Both the position numbers and the translations under genes were made by a program. A DNA stretch of 64,000 nt, taken from the NCBI RefSeq assembly GCF_029854295.1, contig NZ_CP122979.1, positions 909,224 through 973,223 of the forward strand, written 5' to 3'. The DNA comes from Mesomycoplasma lagogenitalium (GTDB taxonomy: Bacteria; Bacillota_I; Bacilli_A; Mycoplasmatales; Metamycoplasmataceae). Below the pieces are notes generated by a model. The model had not been told where the DNA came from, did no database searches, and worked only from the letters and a program-made list of their open reading frames with translations. Positions 10,798 to 22,433 of this stretch are shown here, in pieces (positions within the stretch are counted from its first letter, which is position 1; every line of letters begins with the position of its first letter).

Positions 10798-11318
10798 TTT
10801 ATTTTGAATTTATTAAGAAAGTTGTCTATGTATTTACCATTAAATATATAATAATCATCATAGTATCAATTCACTAATTTTTTTAATTCTTCAAAAACTA
10901 CATCAATTAACTTTCTTGAATATTTCATTTTTTTTGCATTATTAATAAATTCTGCTCGATCTATAATATTTAAATCTTTATTTGGATAAACCTTGATATC
11001 CAAATCATAATCTATATATTTAATAGTATTTTCTTCTGCAAAATAAGGTGATGCTAAATTAATATAAATGTAATGACGATTATTTTTTATTGTTATTAAA
11101 GCATTAAAAAAATGTTTTTTATGAAAAAATCAAATAGTATTATCTCTAATTGTTCATCTATGCTTGCTTTTTTCCATTACTTTAGTTTTTCTATCTAAAT
11201 ACACAACCACATGATCTTCGTTATCTTCTAAAATTCTTACTCCACTTCATTGACGATAAAGTTTACCATTATATTTATATGCTTGAACATTGAGAAATTT
11301 ATTTAGCGCTACATTCAT
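10794..11318 (-). CDS. DUF402 family protein (probable nucleoside tri-/diphosphatase)
   Basis: A 174-residue protein with the DUF402/Ntdp pattern: RQWSGVRILEDNEDHVVVYLD near 22-40, RWTIRDNTIWFF, then YIYINLASPYF and the acidic core IKYIDYDLDIKVYPN near 110, followed by a helical C-terminus (IDRAEFINNAKKMKYS). In Firmicutes, family members hydrolyse nucleoside di- and triphosphates using the acidic cluster and divalent metal; the activity is inferred from family. Several in-frame TGA Trp codons. Its ribosome site AAAGGAAT overlaps the stop of the upstream lipoprotein gene, so the two form an operon. Confidence 0.72.
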
Positions 11319-11320
11319 AT

Positions 11321-12775
11321 TTATTCCTTTTGATTAATTTTTTTATCTTTAAAATTTATAAAATTATAATTATCTAAATTTTTAAAAAAGCTTCTAAAAG
11401 AAGAGGGATAATAATTGTCATTAAACTTGTCTGAAAAATTATTAATTTCTTTTAATTCATTCTCTTCTATTTTACCATTATTATTATAGTCAGTTCACAA
11501 TTTAGGTAAATAATTTTTATCAATTAATTCTATGTCTAAAAATTCGCTTGAATAATAACTATAATACTTTTGATCATTAAAAAACTTAAATTGATCAAAA
11601 GTATTATAAATAATAGGAATTTTAATTAAGTTGGATTCTTTTTTATTTTTAAAAACTAGTGCATTAACTTTCTGATTGTCTAAATATCCGATAAATTTAA
11701 CTAAATTGAAATTTCGTGAATTAATAACTTGATTTAAATTGTTCAATTTTGTTTGATCATCAATAAAAATTCCACTAATATTTTTGCCATAATTCATTGC
11801 TTTTAAAAAAATATTTGCAAATTTTTTTACATTTTCATTATTAGATAAATCATTATTATCAAATAAAACATAAGGAGCATAAATTTTTTCAATAACAACC
11901 TTTTTATCTTTCTTTTTAACGTCCGCAACTCTTAATCATTCTCTTAAAAAAGTATCACTATTCAGTGACAAATTATTTTCTTTTTCTTTATAAAAATACT
12001 TAAATGCTTCTCTAGCAATGAATTCTTCATAATTATAATAGTAATTCACATCCTCGATTACTATCGATGGATCTGTGTTTTTTGGGAAAAAGGAAGTATT
12101 TTCAAAATTGAAATCTAACTTATTTTTTTCCTTATTAACTTTATCTAAAATCTCTTTCAAAGTCAATTTATTAAATAAATGATTTTCATTAATTATATCC
12201 GATACTTTTTCATAGTCCATTTTTGTATCTGTTTTTAATAACTTATTAATATTGTCAATAAAAAAATCATTATATATTTTTCCTTTAACTTTAAAATTAT
12301 TTCCATAATTGGAAAAATAAACAGAATCTAAAAAATGAATATATTCATGAAAAATTAGTTGATACAATAACTCAATTCGATCGTCTTCATTATCAATATT
12401 TTCGTAAAATTCACTATTTATAAAAATTTCTTGTGTGTTAGAAGAAAAAAAACCAGTTAATTTTCTATCATCTTGGAATAATTTTATTTGCTTGTTTATA
12501 TTTATTTGTTTTAAAAACATTATTTCAGGACCAAAAAATAAATTATCTTGAATTCTTTTTGTTAATCTTTTCAAGCCAATTTCAGAAATATAAAAAGCTG
12601 ATTTATTTTCATAAAGAGAGATTTTTAAATATTGATCTTTATTTGAGTTTTCTACAAAATTTACAATTGCTTTCTGTTCCTGTTGTTGATGATTACAGGA
12701 GACAAAAAAGCTAAAATTTGTTGCTAGTGAAAAAAAACTCAGATATTTTAACAAAATTTGCTTATATTTTTTCAT
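11321..12775 (-). CDS. Lipoprotein with HExxH motif (MYPU_1760-like metalloprotease)
   Basis: A 484-residue secreted lipoprotein. The N-terminus has a positively charged start, a hydrophobic stretch and a lipobox FFVSC near residue 27, so it should be processed by LspA (encoded in this window) and anchored outside. The motif IFHEYIHFLD near 135 is a zinc-metalloprotease HExxH signature, with a later EEFIAREAF segment that could give a third ligand. The frame passes two TGA Trp codons (one at 11936-11938). The layout resembles the mycoplasma-specific MYPU_1760 family. Substrate unknown. A predicted EF-hand-like acidic turn (DYNNNGKIEENEL) near the C-terminus may bind calcium. Next gene (DUF402) is 2 nt downstream. 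Confidence 0.7.
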
Positions 12776-12836
12776 AATCTAAATAATTATATTATTTATA
12801 CTTTTAAAAAAAATAAATTTTAGTATTATTTTTATT

Positions 12837-13442
12837 ATGAGATTAAGAAATATACCTAATGCTAAAGAAAAGCTTTTAGAAAGTGAATATTTAATTAAAA
12901 ACTTTCCTATTGAAATTAATGAAAATACAGTTTTGGAAATGGGAATGGGTAAGGGTGAGATGCTTGTAGAACTCGCGAATAAAAATCCTCATATAATGTA
13001 TATTGGAATTGAAAAATATCCAACAGTCGCACTAAAATCAATGAAAAAAGCAGAAAAATTAAAACTTAAAAATTTTAAAATTATTAATCAAGATATTATT
13101 AAATTACCAGATTTAATTAATGGCAAAACTAATTTGATTTGATTAACCTTTTCTGACCCATGACCTAAAAAAAGACATGCAAAAAGAAGGTTAACTCATA
13201 AAATATTTTTAGACATTTATAAAAGTTTGCTTTCAGAAAATGGAATTTTAAAATTTAAAACAGATAATGATTTTCTTTTTCAATACTCAATTGAATCACT
13301 TAATGAATATGGAGCTAAAATAATTAATTCAACCAATGATTTTCATAATAGCAATTTATCTGAAGGAAATGTAATGACGGGTTATGAAAAAAAATGATCT
13401 GAAAATGGCAAAAAAATCAATTATCTAGAGGTTAAATTTTAA
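12837..13442 (+). CDS. trmB: tRNA (guanine-N7)-methyltransferase
   Basis: SAM-dependent enzyme that makes m7G46 in the tRNA variable loop. The SAM-binding motif VLEMGMGKGEMLVELA is near 34-50, YIGIEKYPTVALKS follows, and the substrate-binding TFSDPWPKKRHAKRR is near 105-120 with the Trp as TGA. 201 residues, normal length, ends EVKF. The ATG lies 7 nt after a TATTAT box (12824-12829) without a ribosome site, so it is probably leaderless. It diverges from the lipoprotein gene on its left. Confidence 0.95.
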
Positions 13443-13494
13443 GCTGATGTTTTTTATGCATATAAGTTTTTTATAGAATTTCAATGTTTTACTA

Positions 13495-13567
13495 TTTTTT
13501 CCTAAAATTTACTATTACATGCTGAAAATACTGATTATTTTTGTATTAAAAACTAATTTAAATTTAT
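13495..13567 (+). repeat. About 73-bp direct repeat, copy 1
   Basis: Begins TTTTTCCTAAAA and ends with the AACTAATTTAAATTTA segment. It matches 14181-14254 with a few changes and indels, including an unbroken identical run covering TTTTTGTATTAAAAACTAA. The two copies flank the frameshifted coiled-coil gene. Confidence 0.85.
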
Positions 13568-13580
13568 CTTAAAATTTAAA

Positions 13581-13616
13581 AAATTGACTGAAGAAAAAAT
13601 ATCAGTCAATTTATTT
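13581..13616. terminator. Bidirectional terminator between trmB and the coiled-coil gene
   Basis: Perfect 11-bp stem AAATTGACTGA / TCAGTCAATTT (13581-13591, 13602-13612) with AT tracts on both sides. It can end trmB (plus) and the convergent minus-strand gene. Confidence 0.75.
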
Positions 13617-13671
13617 TATTTTCTTATAAAAGTAGCATTTATTTTATAAAAATCAGTATGTCAATTTTAAA

Positions 13672-14105
13672 TTACTTTTTATCTTTATATTTTTTAATAT
13701 CATCTTCGTGGAAAGATTTTAACATTTTAATGTCTTCTTTAATTTCCTTAATATCATGGCTGTGTTCTGCTAAAACAACCTTTATTTCTTTAATATCTTG
13801 GCTGTGTTCTTGCAAAATTCTACTGTGGTCTGCTAGAACCACTTTAATGTCTTTGATATCAGAAGAATTTTCATTAGTTTGTTTTTGAACATCCAAAAGC
13901 ACATTTTGCATATTAAAAACTAAATTATATAAAGATTTAAGTGTGATTTTTTTCTCACTAGTTTCTTGCATTTTTATTTTTTCTCCTTCCATTATAATTC
14001 TACACTTTTTTTCGTCTTTAAAATCTATTTTACATTGATGTTTTTCATATTGCTTAATTATTTTATTGCTTCTTTTAATGAAACTAAAGTCTTATTATCT
14101 TTCAT
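13672..14105 (-). pseudogene. Coiled-coil repeat protein, one-base frameshift
   Basis: The main open part (13672-13992) codes for 106 residues with a predicted coiled coil and a three-fold repeat (DIKDIKVVLADHS, DIKEIKVVLAEHS, DIKEIKEDIK). A better start exists upstream: ATG at 14105 with a strong GGAGGT site gives MKDNKTLVSLKEAIK, then TAA. One added A in the AAAA run of that codon region (about 14058-14062) would join it to IIKQYEKHQCKIDFKDE, which runs on in frame into the main part, giving about 145 residues. So the gene is frameshifted, or switches by slippage, or has a base error. An internal ATG (13971) with AAGGAG 11 nt upstream could still express the coiled coil. Function unknown; such proteins are common accessory genes in mycoplasmas. 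Confidence 0.65.
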
Positions 14106-14180
14106 ATATACCTCCACATATATATATCGGTTTTTTGTCATTTTTGTCAAAAAACGGAAAAATTTGGGAAAAACAGGCGA

Positions 14181-14254
14181 TTTTTCCTAAAAAATTGACT
14201 ATTAAATGCTGAAAAATATTGATTATTTTTGTATTAAAAACTAATTTAAATTTA
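14181..14254 (+). repeat. About 74-bp direct repeat, copy 2
   Basis: Second copy of 13495-13567, placed just upstream of the coiled-coil gene's start region. Same orientation as copy 1. Confidence 0.85.
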
Positions 14255-14306
14255 CCACAAATTATTTAAAAGATATTTGTTAATTATTAAATATTTTCAA
14301 AATAAA

Positions 14307-14352
14307 AAACAACAAAAAAATCATTAAAATAAATGAATTCATTTGTTGTTTT
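14307..14352 (-). terminator. Terminator of the P68-type lipoprotein gene
   Basis: Outer stem AAAACAACAAA / TTTGTTGTTTT (14307-14317, 14342-14352) with an inner palindrome around ATGAATTCAT. In minus direction it is followed by a T-rich stretch. It lies about 30 nt after the lipoprotein stop. Confidence 0.65.
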
Positions 14353-14384
14353 ATTTAAATTTAAATTTATTTTAAATATTTACT

Positions 14385-16544
14385 TTAAGAAAAATTTGCT
14401 CCTAATATCGTTTTAAGTTTAACTAAATATTCATCAAATGTTTCCTTTTCCCGTTTATTGGATCTATTTGAATAAGCAATTATAGTTTCCTCAATTCCAC
14501 TTCTAAAAGCAGCTAGTCTAGAATCGGATGGATCTTCATAAATTGCAAAATTTTCTCCGTTTTGTGGATTAGATATATTTTTAAATATTTCATTAAGCAT
14601 TTGATTGTTAGGATTAATATTAAAATAATTTTCATTTATCATTTCTTTAGTTGGAACAATATAACCGGAAGCATTTGCAAAAAATTCTAGTGCAGTTATA
14701 TTGTGAAAATTTATAACATTATTATTTTGATTAAGTTCTCAATTCTGTTTTTCACTAACAAATCACTTTATAAAATTTAAAGTTGCATAATTTTCTTTTT
14801 CATTAGAATGAACACCCATTAAAGAAGGTCCTTGCAAAGTGATTATTTTGTTATAATAATCTATATTTTCTTTATTTAAATAATAGGGTGCCATAATAAC
14901 TGTTATTTCATTTTCTTGTAAAGTTTGTCCACTTGTTATTATTTTTATTTTTACACCGTTTTTGGTTTCGTTATCATTAATAATTTGATTCTTATCAATT
15001 GTATAAACATTATAATTTCCTAATTTTACAGGATTTAAAACAATTTTTTTATCAAAAAACAGTTTATTTAAATTGCTAAATTCATCATTAGTAGAAATAT
15101 ATGCAACACTTTCATTTTCCTTAGCACTTTCATAATTTGAAAGCGATTGTACTATTTTTAAAAACTCTTGCGATGATTCAATAGCATATTTAGAAGTTTT
15201 TAAATTAGCATCATTGGAATTGTAATAAATATAGTTATATGTAGAATTAGAAACTAAATATTTTGCAATAATTCCTTTTTTAATTTCATCTTTAGTCGGT
15301 TTTAATAAAGCGAAGGTTTTTTTCCCAAAATCAATTTCACTATTTATATTTTTGTTTAAATTTTTATCAAATACTGATAAGGCAAATTTATAAGTATCAT
15401 TATTTTTTGTAAAATAATTTGAATACCCCGATGAAGAGCCCATAGCGAATAAAAGTTTATGATTTTTTAATAAATTCGAAGAGAAGTTTCTACCGGATTT
15501 AATAAACAAAGTTCCTTGATTTATTAAATTAGCAATTTTATTAAAATTTCTTTCGAAAATTGCATTTTTTTCAGTTCCTTTTGTTAAAAGTGCTGAATAA
15601 TCAACCAGATCTTTCTTGTGATCAATACCTAATAAAAATTCATCTCAATTTCCATTAACTTCTGCAAATGACATTTGAAATAGTAAATTAGCAACTGAAT
15701 CAACACCAAAAATTTTTTCATTTAAATTAGTAAACGATTTTTTTATTCGTGAAATTAAATCAAAAAAGTCATCATAATTTTCTAGTGCTTGTTTGGAAAA
15801 TTCATATCCTGCTAATCCGCCATCTTCAAATTTAATTGGCGTATATGGACCTCAAATTTTCTTAACTTCCTCTTGATCATAAAAACCCTTTTGCAAAATG
15901 GTTTCAAAAAATGATAAATCTTCCTTTTTAATAGTAGCAAAATTAGGTGTTTCAATTGCGCTTTTTATTATATAAGCAAATACTGAATCGTTGATTGTAA
16001 TAACTTGCGAAGAACGACTTGTAGGAATTGCTCATAATGAATTTTCCATTTTTCTTTTAGCAACACCAACTATTTGATTATTGATAGTTAAAAATTGACT
16101 TGAAATTTTACTATTAACAATTTCTTTAATTGTCAAATCTCTTTCTTTTTCATTAACTCCATTTAAATCTAATTGCATGTCGTATTTTGCTAACATCGAT
16201 ACAACTGTAGGATAATTAAATACTAAATTATACAAATTATCTTTTGCTTTAATTGGTAATTTAGTATTTAAATCATCAGCAAGACCTTGATATCCACCCT
16301 GGATGGAAAATAAATCAATTGGTAAAAAACGATTATCTCATTTGTCGATAACTTCTTTTTTTACATTTCATTTTTTAATTATTTCTTTTAATGCTAATGT
16401 CTGTCCGCTTTCAGCGGGAAAAGAATTGGCGATTTTAAGAACGCCATCATCACTTTGATCAAATTTTGTATCACCGCAAGAAATAAAAGTTGCTAATGGT
16501 AAAAATGAAAAAAGTGCTGAATTTAAAATTTTAGTTTTTTTCAT
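14385..16544 (-). CDS. P68-family surface lipoprotein (ABC substrate-binding type)
   Basis: A 719-residue exported lipoprotein. Signal peptide with lipobox LATFISC (Cys about residue 23), then GDTKFDQSDDGVLKIANSF, the fold start of a periplasmic-binding-like protein. The body has the features of mycoplasma P68/P80 lipoproteins: YNLVFNYPTVVSMLAKYD, a long Ser/Asn-rich middle, and SLMGVHSNEKEN near 590. The gene is broken by many TGA Trp codons and reads as one frame. Start ATG 16544 has AAGGAT 5 nt upstream. No permease genes are adjacent, so ligand and transporter partners are unknown. It is likely a major surface antigen. Confidence 0.78.
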
Positions 16545-16583
16545 AATAATCCTTGTTCTATATTGTAATAAAATAAATTAAAA

Positions 16584-16612
16584 ATCAGATTTTTTAAAAA
16601 AAATCTGATAAT
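16584..16612 (-). terminator. Terminator of serS
   Basis: Stem ATCAGATTTTTT / AAAAAATCTGAT (16584-16595, 16598-16609) with a T-rich exit in minus direction. It lies just after the serS stop and before the lipoprotein start. Confidence 0.75.
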
Positions 16613-16616
16613 TTAT

Positions 16617-17891
16617 TTATTTTTTAGTTATTTTTTTCAAATTATTCATATAAGGAACTAAAACCTCGGGAATATCAATTGAACCATCTTCATTTTGATA
16701 TTGTTCTAAAATAGCCGCAAAAACTCTGTCAATTGCTATTCCAGAACCGTTAATTGTATGAGCATATTCATTTGAATTGCTCTGATTTTTATATCTTATC
16801 ATTGCACGGCGAGCTTGAAAATCTCCAAAATAAGAAATTGATGAAACTTCACGATATCTTTGTTCCGAAGGTAATCATAATTCTAAATCAATTGTTTTTC
16901 TTGAAGAAAAACCTAAATCACCAGATGATAAAAGTAATTTACGATAGGGAATTTTGAGTTTTTCTAAAATGCTAGAAGCATCGTTAACTGTTTTTTCAAA
17001 TTCTTTCAGTGCTTGTTCTTTATTTGTGATTTTAACAAGTTCAACTTTATGAAACTCATGCGATCTAATTAATCCTTTTGTATCTTTTCCGCCGCTACCA
17101 GATTCGGATCTATAACATTTAGTATAACCTACATATTTTTTAGCGTTAGTAAGATCTAAAATTTCATCATTATGATAATTAGTTAAAGTTACTTCTGCTG
17201 TAGGAATCATTCATAAATCATTATTTTCTATTCTATATAAATCTTCTGAAAATTTAGGTAATTGTCCAGTTCCATAAAGCATTTTAGACATTACCATTGT
17301 TGGAGTAACCATTTCAATATAATCATTTTGTGAATGAACATCTAACATAAATGATACTAATGCTCTAATTAATTTTGCTCCTTCGTTTTTAAAAATTGCA
17401 AATCTTGAACCGGACATTTTTACTGCTCTAGTAAAATCTAAAATATCTAATTCAACCCCAATTTCATAATGCGGCTTTAGCGCCTTTACAGTTCCTCTGC
17501 CCAACTTATCGTTAGTTTCTATTACAACATTATCATTTTCATCTACACCAAATGGCACATCATCTAAAGGTAAATTTGGAATGGTCATTAAAATCTCGTC
17601 AATTTCTTTATTTGTTGAATCTGTTTTTAAAGTCATTATTTCTATTTCATCTTTAATTATTTGAACTTCTTTTTTAAGATTGGTAGGATCTTTTTTCTCT
17701 CTAACAAATTTACCAATTAATGCTGATTTTTCGTTTCTCTGATTTTCCAAAACTTGTAATGCAGACATTAGTTCACTTCGTTGTTTACCTAATTCTTCTA
17801 TTTTATCAATAACTGAAGTGTCAAAATTTCTTTTTTTCAATCCTTCTACGACCGCATTTTTATTATTTAATATGTATTTAATATTTAACAT
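16617..17891 (-). CDS. serS: Seryl-tRNA synthetase
   Basis: Class II synthetase charging tRNA-Ser. The N-terminal long antiparallel coiled coil spans about 1-100. Then come motif 1 region ([16 protein letters not shown]), [11 protein letters not shown], motif 2 ([21 protein letters not shown], near 255-275) and motif 3 ([20 protein letters not shown]). 424 residues, normal. TGA Trp codons at NNDLW and DLELW. The ATG is 7 nt after TATAAT (17904-17899) and has no ribosome site, so the mRNA is probably leaderless. It diverges from the recD2-like gene, and the two promoters share a 68-bp gap. Confidence 0.97.
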
Positions 17892-17959
17892 AATTAAAAT
17901 TATAACCGAACTAATAAAAATAAATATTAAAAAATTATTAAAAAAGATATAATAGAAAA

Positions 17960-20080
17960 ATGAAAACAGTTGAAGGCAAAATTAAAAAAATTCTTTTCGC
18001 TAGTGATAAAAGTGACTTTTTTATTTTTTTATTTGAAGATTTACAAAAAAATATTTATAAAATTAAATCAGTTGAAAAAATTATTTTAAATAATAGATAT
18101 TTAATTGAAATTCAAGAAAGTAAAAATGAAAAATACCCCGATACTTGAGAATTAAATAAAATTCAACCAATTGCTCCTTCTGAAAAATCAGAAGTAATAA
18201 ATTATTTTTCTTCTTCAGTATTTAAAGGAATTGGTAAGAAAGTAGCAGAAGACATTTATGACAAATTAGGTGATAATGCTGTTTTATTTTTAAAGAAAAA
18301 ACCGAACGAAATTTTCAATGTTGGCATTTCAAAGAAAAAAGCTCAAACTATTTTTGACATTTTAACTACTCAAGATTTAGAAACTGAAATTTTAGATTTT
18401 TTTAATGTTAATAAGTTATCTAAAAGTTTTTATAAAAAATTAAAAAATAATTTTCTTTTATCTCAAATGTGAAATGAATTAAAAGAAAATCCTTATTCAT
18501 TATTGAATTTTGATGACAATATTTTTTTGTTTGAAGAAGTTGATGAATTCGCTTTAGCATTGGGGTTTTCACACGATAATTTAAAAAGACTAAAGTATTT
18601 AATTTTAAATGCTTTTTTAAAATACTTTGAAGATTCTGGAAACACTTATATAAATAGTAATATTAAAATTATTTTTAATTATGTTAAAAGAACCTTTCCT
18701 ATAACTGATGAATATTTTAAAGAAATTGTTAAAATGTGTATTAATGAAAAATTTCTTTTTTATAATCCGATAAATAAATCTTTAACACTAAAAAATATTT
18801 TAAAACAAGAATTATTTATTTATGAAAAACTTGATGATATTTTCAAAAAAGAAAATTCTAATTTTAAATTTACATTGAATATCCCAAATTACTTGGATGA
18901 TATTCAAGAAAGTGCTATTAAAACTGCCTTAAATCAAAATTTAACTATTATTACAGGCGGTCCAGGAACTGGTAAAACGGAATTATTAAAGCATATTTGA
19001 AATAATCTTAAAAATAAATATGAAAAAAGTAAAATCGCAGTTTTAGCCCCGACTGGTCGAGCTGCATTTAGAATAACAGAAAAATCTTTTGCTAATGCTA
19101 AAACCATTCACTCTTTTTTAGAAGCTGAAAAAGAGGAAAATGTTTTTGTTTTCAAAAAAGAAAGCACAAAAAACATTAATGTTTTAATTATAGATGAATT
19201 TTCTATGATTAATACCAGTGTTTTTTATTCACTATTAAAGGGAATAAAAATTAATGAATTAGAAAAAATTATTTTAATTGGCGATAATGATCAACTTCCT
19301 GCAATAGGCTATGGTAATTTACTATCGGATTTTATCAATAGTGGCTATTTTAATGTTATAAAACTAGAAAATAACTATCGCCAAAAAGATAAAATGCAAA
19401 TTATTAACGATGCTCAAAAAGCAAATTTAGGTATTTTGCCAGATTTTAATAGTTATGAATCTGATTTTATAGAAATTACTGAAGAAAATTTTGTATCAGT
19501 ATTTGAAAACGAGATGGACAATTATTTAAAACTTTATAAAATTGAAAATATCACCATTATTGCTCCTTTTTATAAAGGAATAGCAGGAATTGATAATGTT
19601 AATTTAATAGTTCAATCTAAAATTTTTAACAACAATCAAGATTTTTTTATAATAAAAAATCAAAAATTCTTCATAAATGATAAAGTTATTCAAAACGAAA
19701 ATGATTCTGAATTAAATGTTTTTAATGGAGAAATTGGAATAATTGAGGATGTAGCCATATATAAAGAAGAAATTAAATTCATTATTGTTAAATTTGCTAA
19801 TGATAAAAAAATTAAATATACAAAGAAACAGTTTGAAAAATATATCACTTTAGCTTATTGTATTTCTGTTCATAAATTTCAAGGATCAGAATCTCCTGTA
19901 ATTATTATGTTGATTTTCAATAACTACAAAAGTTTTTTAACAAGAAAATTAATTTACACAGGTATGACTAGAGCACAAGAGTTTTTAAAATTGATCGGAG
20001 AAAAAGAGGTGCTAGAATTTGCTCTAAAAAATATTGACATTGAAAGAAATACTAATTTAAGACATTTATTTAAAAAATAA
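17960..20080 (+). CDS. recD2: RecD2-like SF1 DNA helicase
   Basis: ATP-dependent 5'-3' helicase of the RecD/TraA type acting in DNA repair without RecBC. 706 residues: a small OB-like N-terminus, helix-hairpin-helix repeats (FKGIGKKVAEDIYDKLG near 93 and following), Walker A GGPGTGKTE near 333, the motif Ia stretch APTGRAA, DEFSM (motif II) near 412, GDNDQLP (motif III), ENNYRQ (motif IV), and C-terminal VHKFQGSE and YTGMTRA (motifs V and VI). Several TGA Trp codons split the frame. The ATG lies 6 nt after TATAAT (17948-17953), so a leaderless mRNA is likely. pth follows after 27 nt. Confidence 0.9.
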
Positions 20081-20107
20081 ACTTAATTTTTTATATAATT
20101 TATAATT

Positions 20108-20686
20108 ATGAAATTAATTGTTGGATTAGGAAATCCTGGAGATGAATATAAAAATACAAAGCATAATGTGGGTTTTTGGGTAATAGACAAAATTGCCCAA
20201 GAATTAAAATTAAATTTGGATAAGCAAAAATTTAATGGTATTTTTGCAAAAGCTGATGATTATATTTTAGCTAAACCATTAACATATATGAATAATTCAG
20301 GGTTGTTTGTGCAAAAAATAGCACATTTTTTTAAAATAAGTAATGATGATATTTTAATCATTTATGATGATATGGACTTTTCTATCGGTCAAGCAGCAAT
20401 TAAAAATAACGGTTCAGCTGCTGGGCACAACGGAATGAAAGATATTATTGAGCAGTTAGGGACAGAACAAATTAAAAGATTAAAAATTGGAATTTCAAGA
20501 CCTTTAAATAAGGAAAATAAAAATTATGTTTTAACTCCCTTTAATAATGAAGAACAAAAAATAATAGAAAAAGTTGTTGAAACAGCTGCTGATGCAGCTA
20601 TTCAATTTTTATCAAATGATATTAGAATAATTGTTGAAAGATTTAATGCTAAAAATAAAAAAAGAAAAGATTCTTTTAGCAGTTAG
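20108..20686 (+). CDS. pth: Peptidyl-tRNA hydrolase
   Basis: Releases tRNA from peptidyl-tRNA that drops off the ribosome. Motifs are complete: GLGNPGDEYKNTKHNVGF (catalytic His20-type residue), KPLTYMNNSG near 58, IYDDMDF near 90 (catalytic Asp) and GSAAGHNGMKDI near 104. 192 residues. It overlaps tilS by 41 nt, a gene pair common in Mollicutes. A TATAAT at 20094-20099 lies 8 nt before the ATG with no ribosome site. Confidence 0.97.
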   Translation: MKLIVGLGNPGDEYKNTKHNVGFWVIDKIAQELKLNLDKQKFNGIFAKADDYILAKPLTYMNNSGLFVQKIAHFFKISNDDILIIYDDMDFSIGQAAIKNNGSAAGHNGMKDIIEQLGTEQIKRLKIGISRPLNKENKNYVLTPFNNEEQKIIEKVVETAADAAIQFLSNDIRIIVERFNAKNKKRKDSFSS

Positions 20687-21572
20687 CGGTGGGCCCGATT
20701 CAATGTTTATGCTTAACAAATTTAAAAAGTATAACGTTGTAGTTGCTCATATAAATTATAATAAAAGAATTGACAGCAATAAAGATCAAATAATAGTTGA
20801 ACAATATTGTAAAAAATATCAGATTCCTTTTTTTACTTTAAATGTTAATAAACAAAATTATCCACTAACTGGAAATTTTCAAGATATTGCCCGAAAAATA
20901 AGATACGATTTTTTTAAACAAATTTATCAACAAGAAAATTGCTCAGTTTTGTTTATCGCTCACAATAAAGATGATTTTATTGAAAGTGCTATTATGCAAA
21001 AAAAACAAAATAAAATCGTAAATTATTGAGGAATTAAAACTAACAATAAAATATTTTCAATGAATATTAAAAGACCATTAATTAACAAATTATGAAAAAA
21101 ACAAATTGAAAATAAATTGAAAAAAAAACAAATAGAATATGCAATCGATTCTTCTAATAATCAAAACATTTATCAAAGAAACAAAATAAGATTGGAACTA
21201 AAAAATAAATATTTATTTAAGTTTTTTTTATTTTATAAATACAAAATGTTTAATTTTTTTCTTCATTTAAAAAATTTAAAAAAAAATTGAGTTTATAAAA
21301 GGTGGAAAAATAAAAATTATGATGCCTCTTTTTTATTAAAAAAACAGAATAATTTTCATTATTTAATTTATAAAATGATCAATGAAAATTATTATAATAT
21401 TAACTTAACTAAAGGTAAAATTGAGTCCATTTTTAATTTTATTATTTCAAAAAATAGAACTAGTAGTTATAAAATAAAGGATAATATTTTTTTATTAAAA
21501 ATAAAAAATAAATTAGTTTTTAAATCAGCTGAAAATTCTTTTAATAATAAAAAACAAAACAACGCAATTTAA
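20646..21572 (+). CDS. tilS: tRNA(Ile)-lysidine synthase
   Basis: Converts C34 of tRNA-Ile(CAU) to lysidine, essential for AUA decoding. The PP-loop ATP site LLAVSGGPDSMFML is at residues 9-22; VVAHINYNKR and the IAHNKDDFIE segment with catalytic Asp follow, then AMQKK-type tRNA contacts (SAIMQKKQNK). 308 residues, at the short end for the family. The ATG at 20646 within the end of pth is chosen over an upstream TTG because it gives the usual short lead to the PP-loop. Many TGA Trp codons. The C-terminal half is poorly conserved and very Lys/Asn-rich. Confidence 0.92.
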
Positions 21573-21595
21573 ATAATTGTTGTTTTGTTTTTTAT
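21550..21595 (+). terminator. Terminator after tilS
   Basis: Strong stem AAAAACAAAACAAC (21550-21563) / GTTGTTTTGTTTTT (21579-21592) followed by T residues. It overlaps the tilS stop codon. It may also stop the convergent HAD gene. Confidence 0.85.
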
Positions 21596-21617
21596 TATTA
21601 ATCATTAAAATTATTAA

Positions 21618-22433
21618 TTAAATCAATTCTAAAATCTTTTTAGCAATCGCATCGCTATTAAAGTGACCAATTGCTTCAACAGAAACAGCTTTAGCTTCTG
21701 GAGTTGCGTTTCCCATTGCAAATCCGAATTTAGCATTTTCAATCATCATAACATCATTTCCCGAATCACCAAATGTAACTAAATTTTCAGTTGTTAAATT
21801 CAATTCTTCTAATGCTGTTAAAATACCATAAAATTTATCAGTTTTTGCAGGGTTAACATCAAAATAAACTCTGTTTGTTACTAAGCATGTTGCATTATCT
21901 TTAAAAATATTTCTATATTTTTCTGCTAAAGCTTTAACTTTATCTTCAGAATTTCTTAAAGCTAGTTGTGTTATTTTTTCACCATTTTTTTCAATAGCAT
22001 CATATATTTCTTGTTCACTTTTAAATCCTTGAGCACTATAATCCATTAACTCTTGTTCATTTAATCAAGAAAAATCGTCGCCTTCTTTTTTATAAGGATA
22101 AACTTTTTTCTCAGTACTTAAAGTGAAAAAAGAATGTGTTCTTTTAGCTTCTTCTATTAAAGTATATAAATATTCTTTAGGTAAATAAGATTTAATTAAA
22201 GTTTTTTTGTTTTTAACATCGTATACAACGGTACCGTTATTACAAATTAAAAAGTCAAAATTAGCAAATTGATCTAAGAAAATGGATGTTGATGCTACTC
22301 CTCTTCCAGTAGCAATAGCTAAATAATGTCCTTTTTCTTTAGCTTTATTTAAAGCATCAATTGTTTCTAAATGAAATTTGCTTTCTGAATTTAATAAAGT
22401 ACCATCGAGATCGAATGCAAATAATTTTTTCAT
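21618..22433 (-). CDS. Cof-type HAD-IIB family phosphatase
   Basis: Cytoplasmic haloacid-dehalogenase hydrolase, 271 residues, probably dephosphorylating sugar phosphates or nucleotides. Motif I FDLDGTLLN at 6-14, motif II IATGRG near 40, a C2-type cap, motif III Lys in the PAKTDKFYG segment and motif IV FGDSGNDVMMIE near 215. One TGA Trp codon (DDFSW). Its ATG overlaps the lysS stop by one base (TAATG), so it is translationally coupled to lysS. Specific substrate unknown. Confidence 0.9.

Noticed and set aside
13495..14254. Direct repeats as a CRISPR array or IS ends
   Set aside because: Only two copies, about 690 bp apart and in direct orientation, with no spacers, no inverted ends and no transposase.
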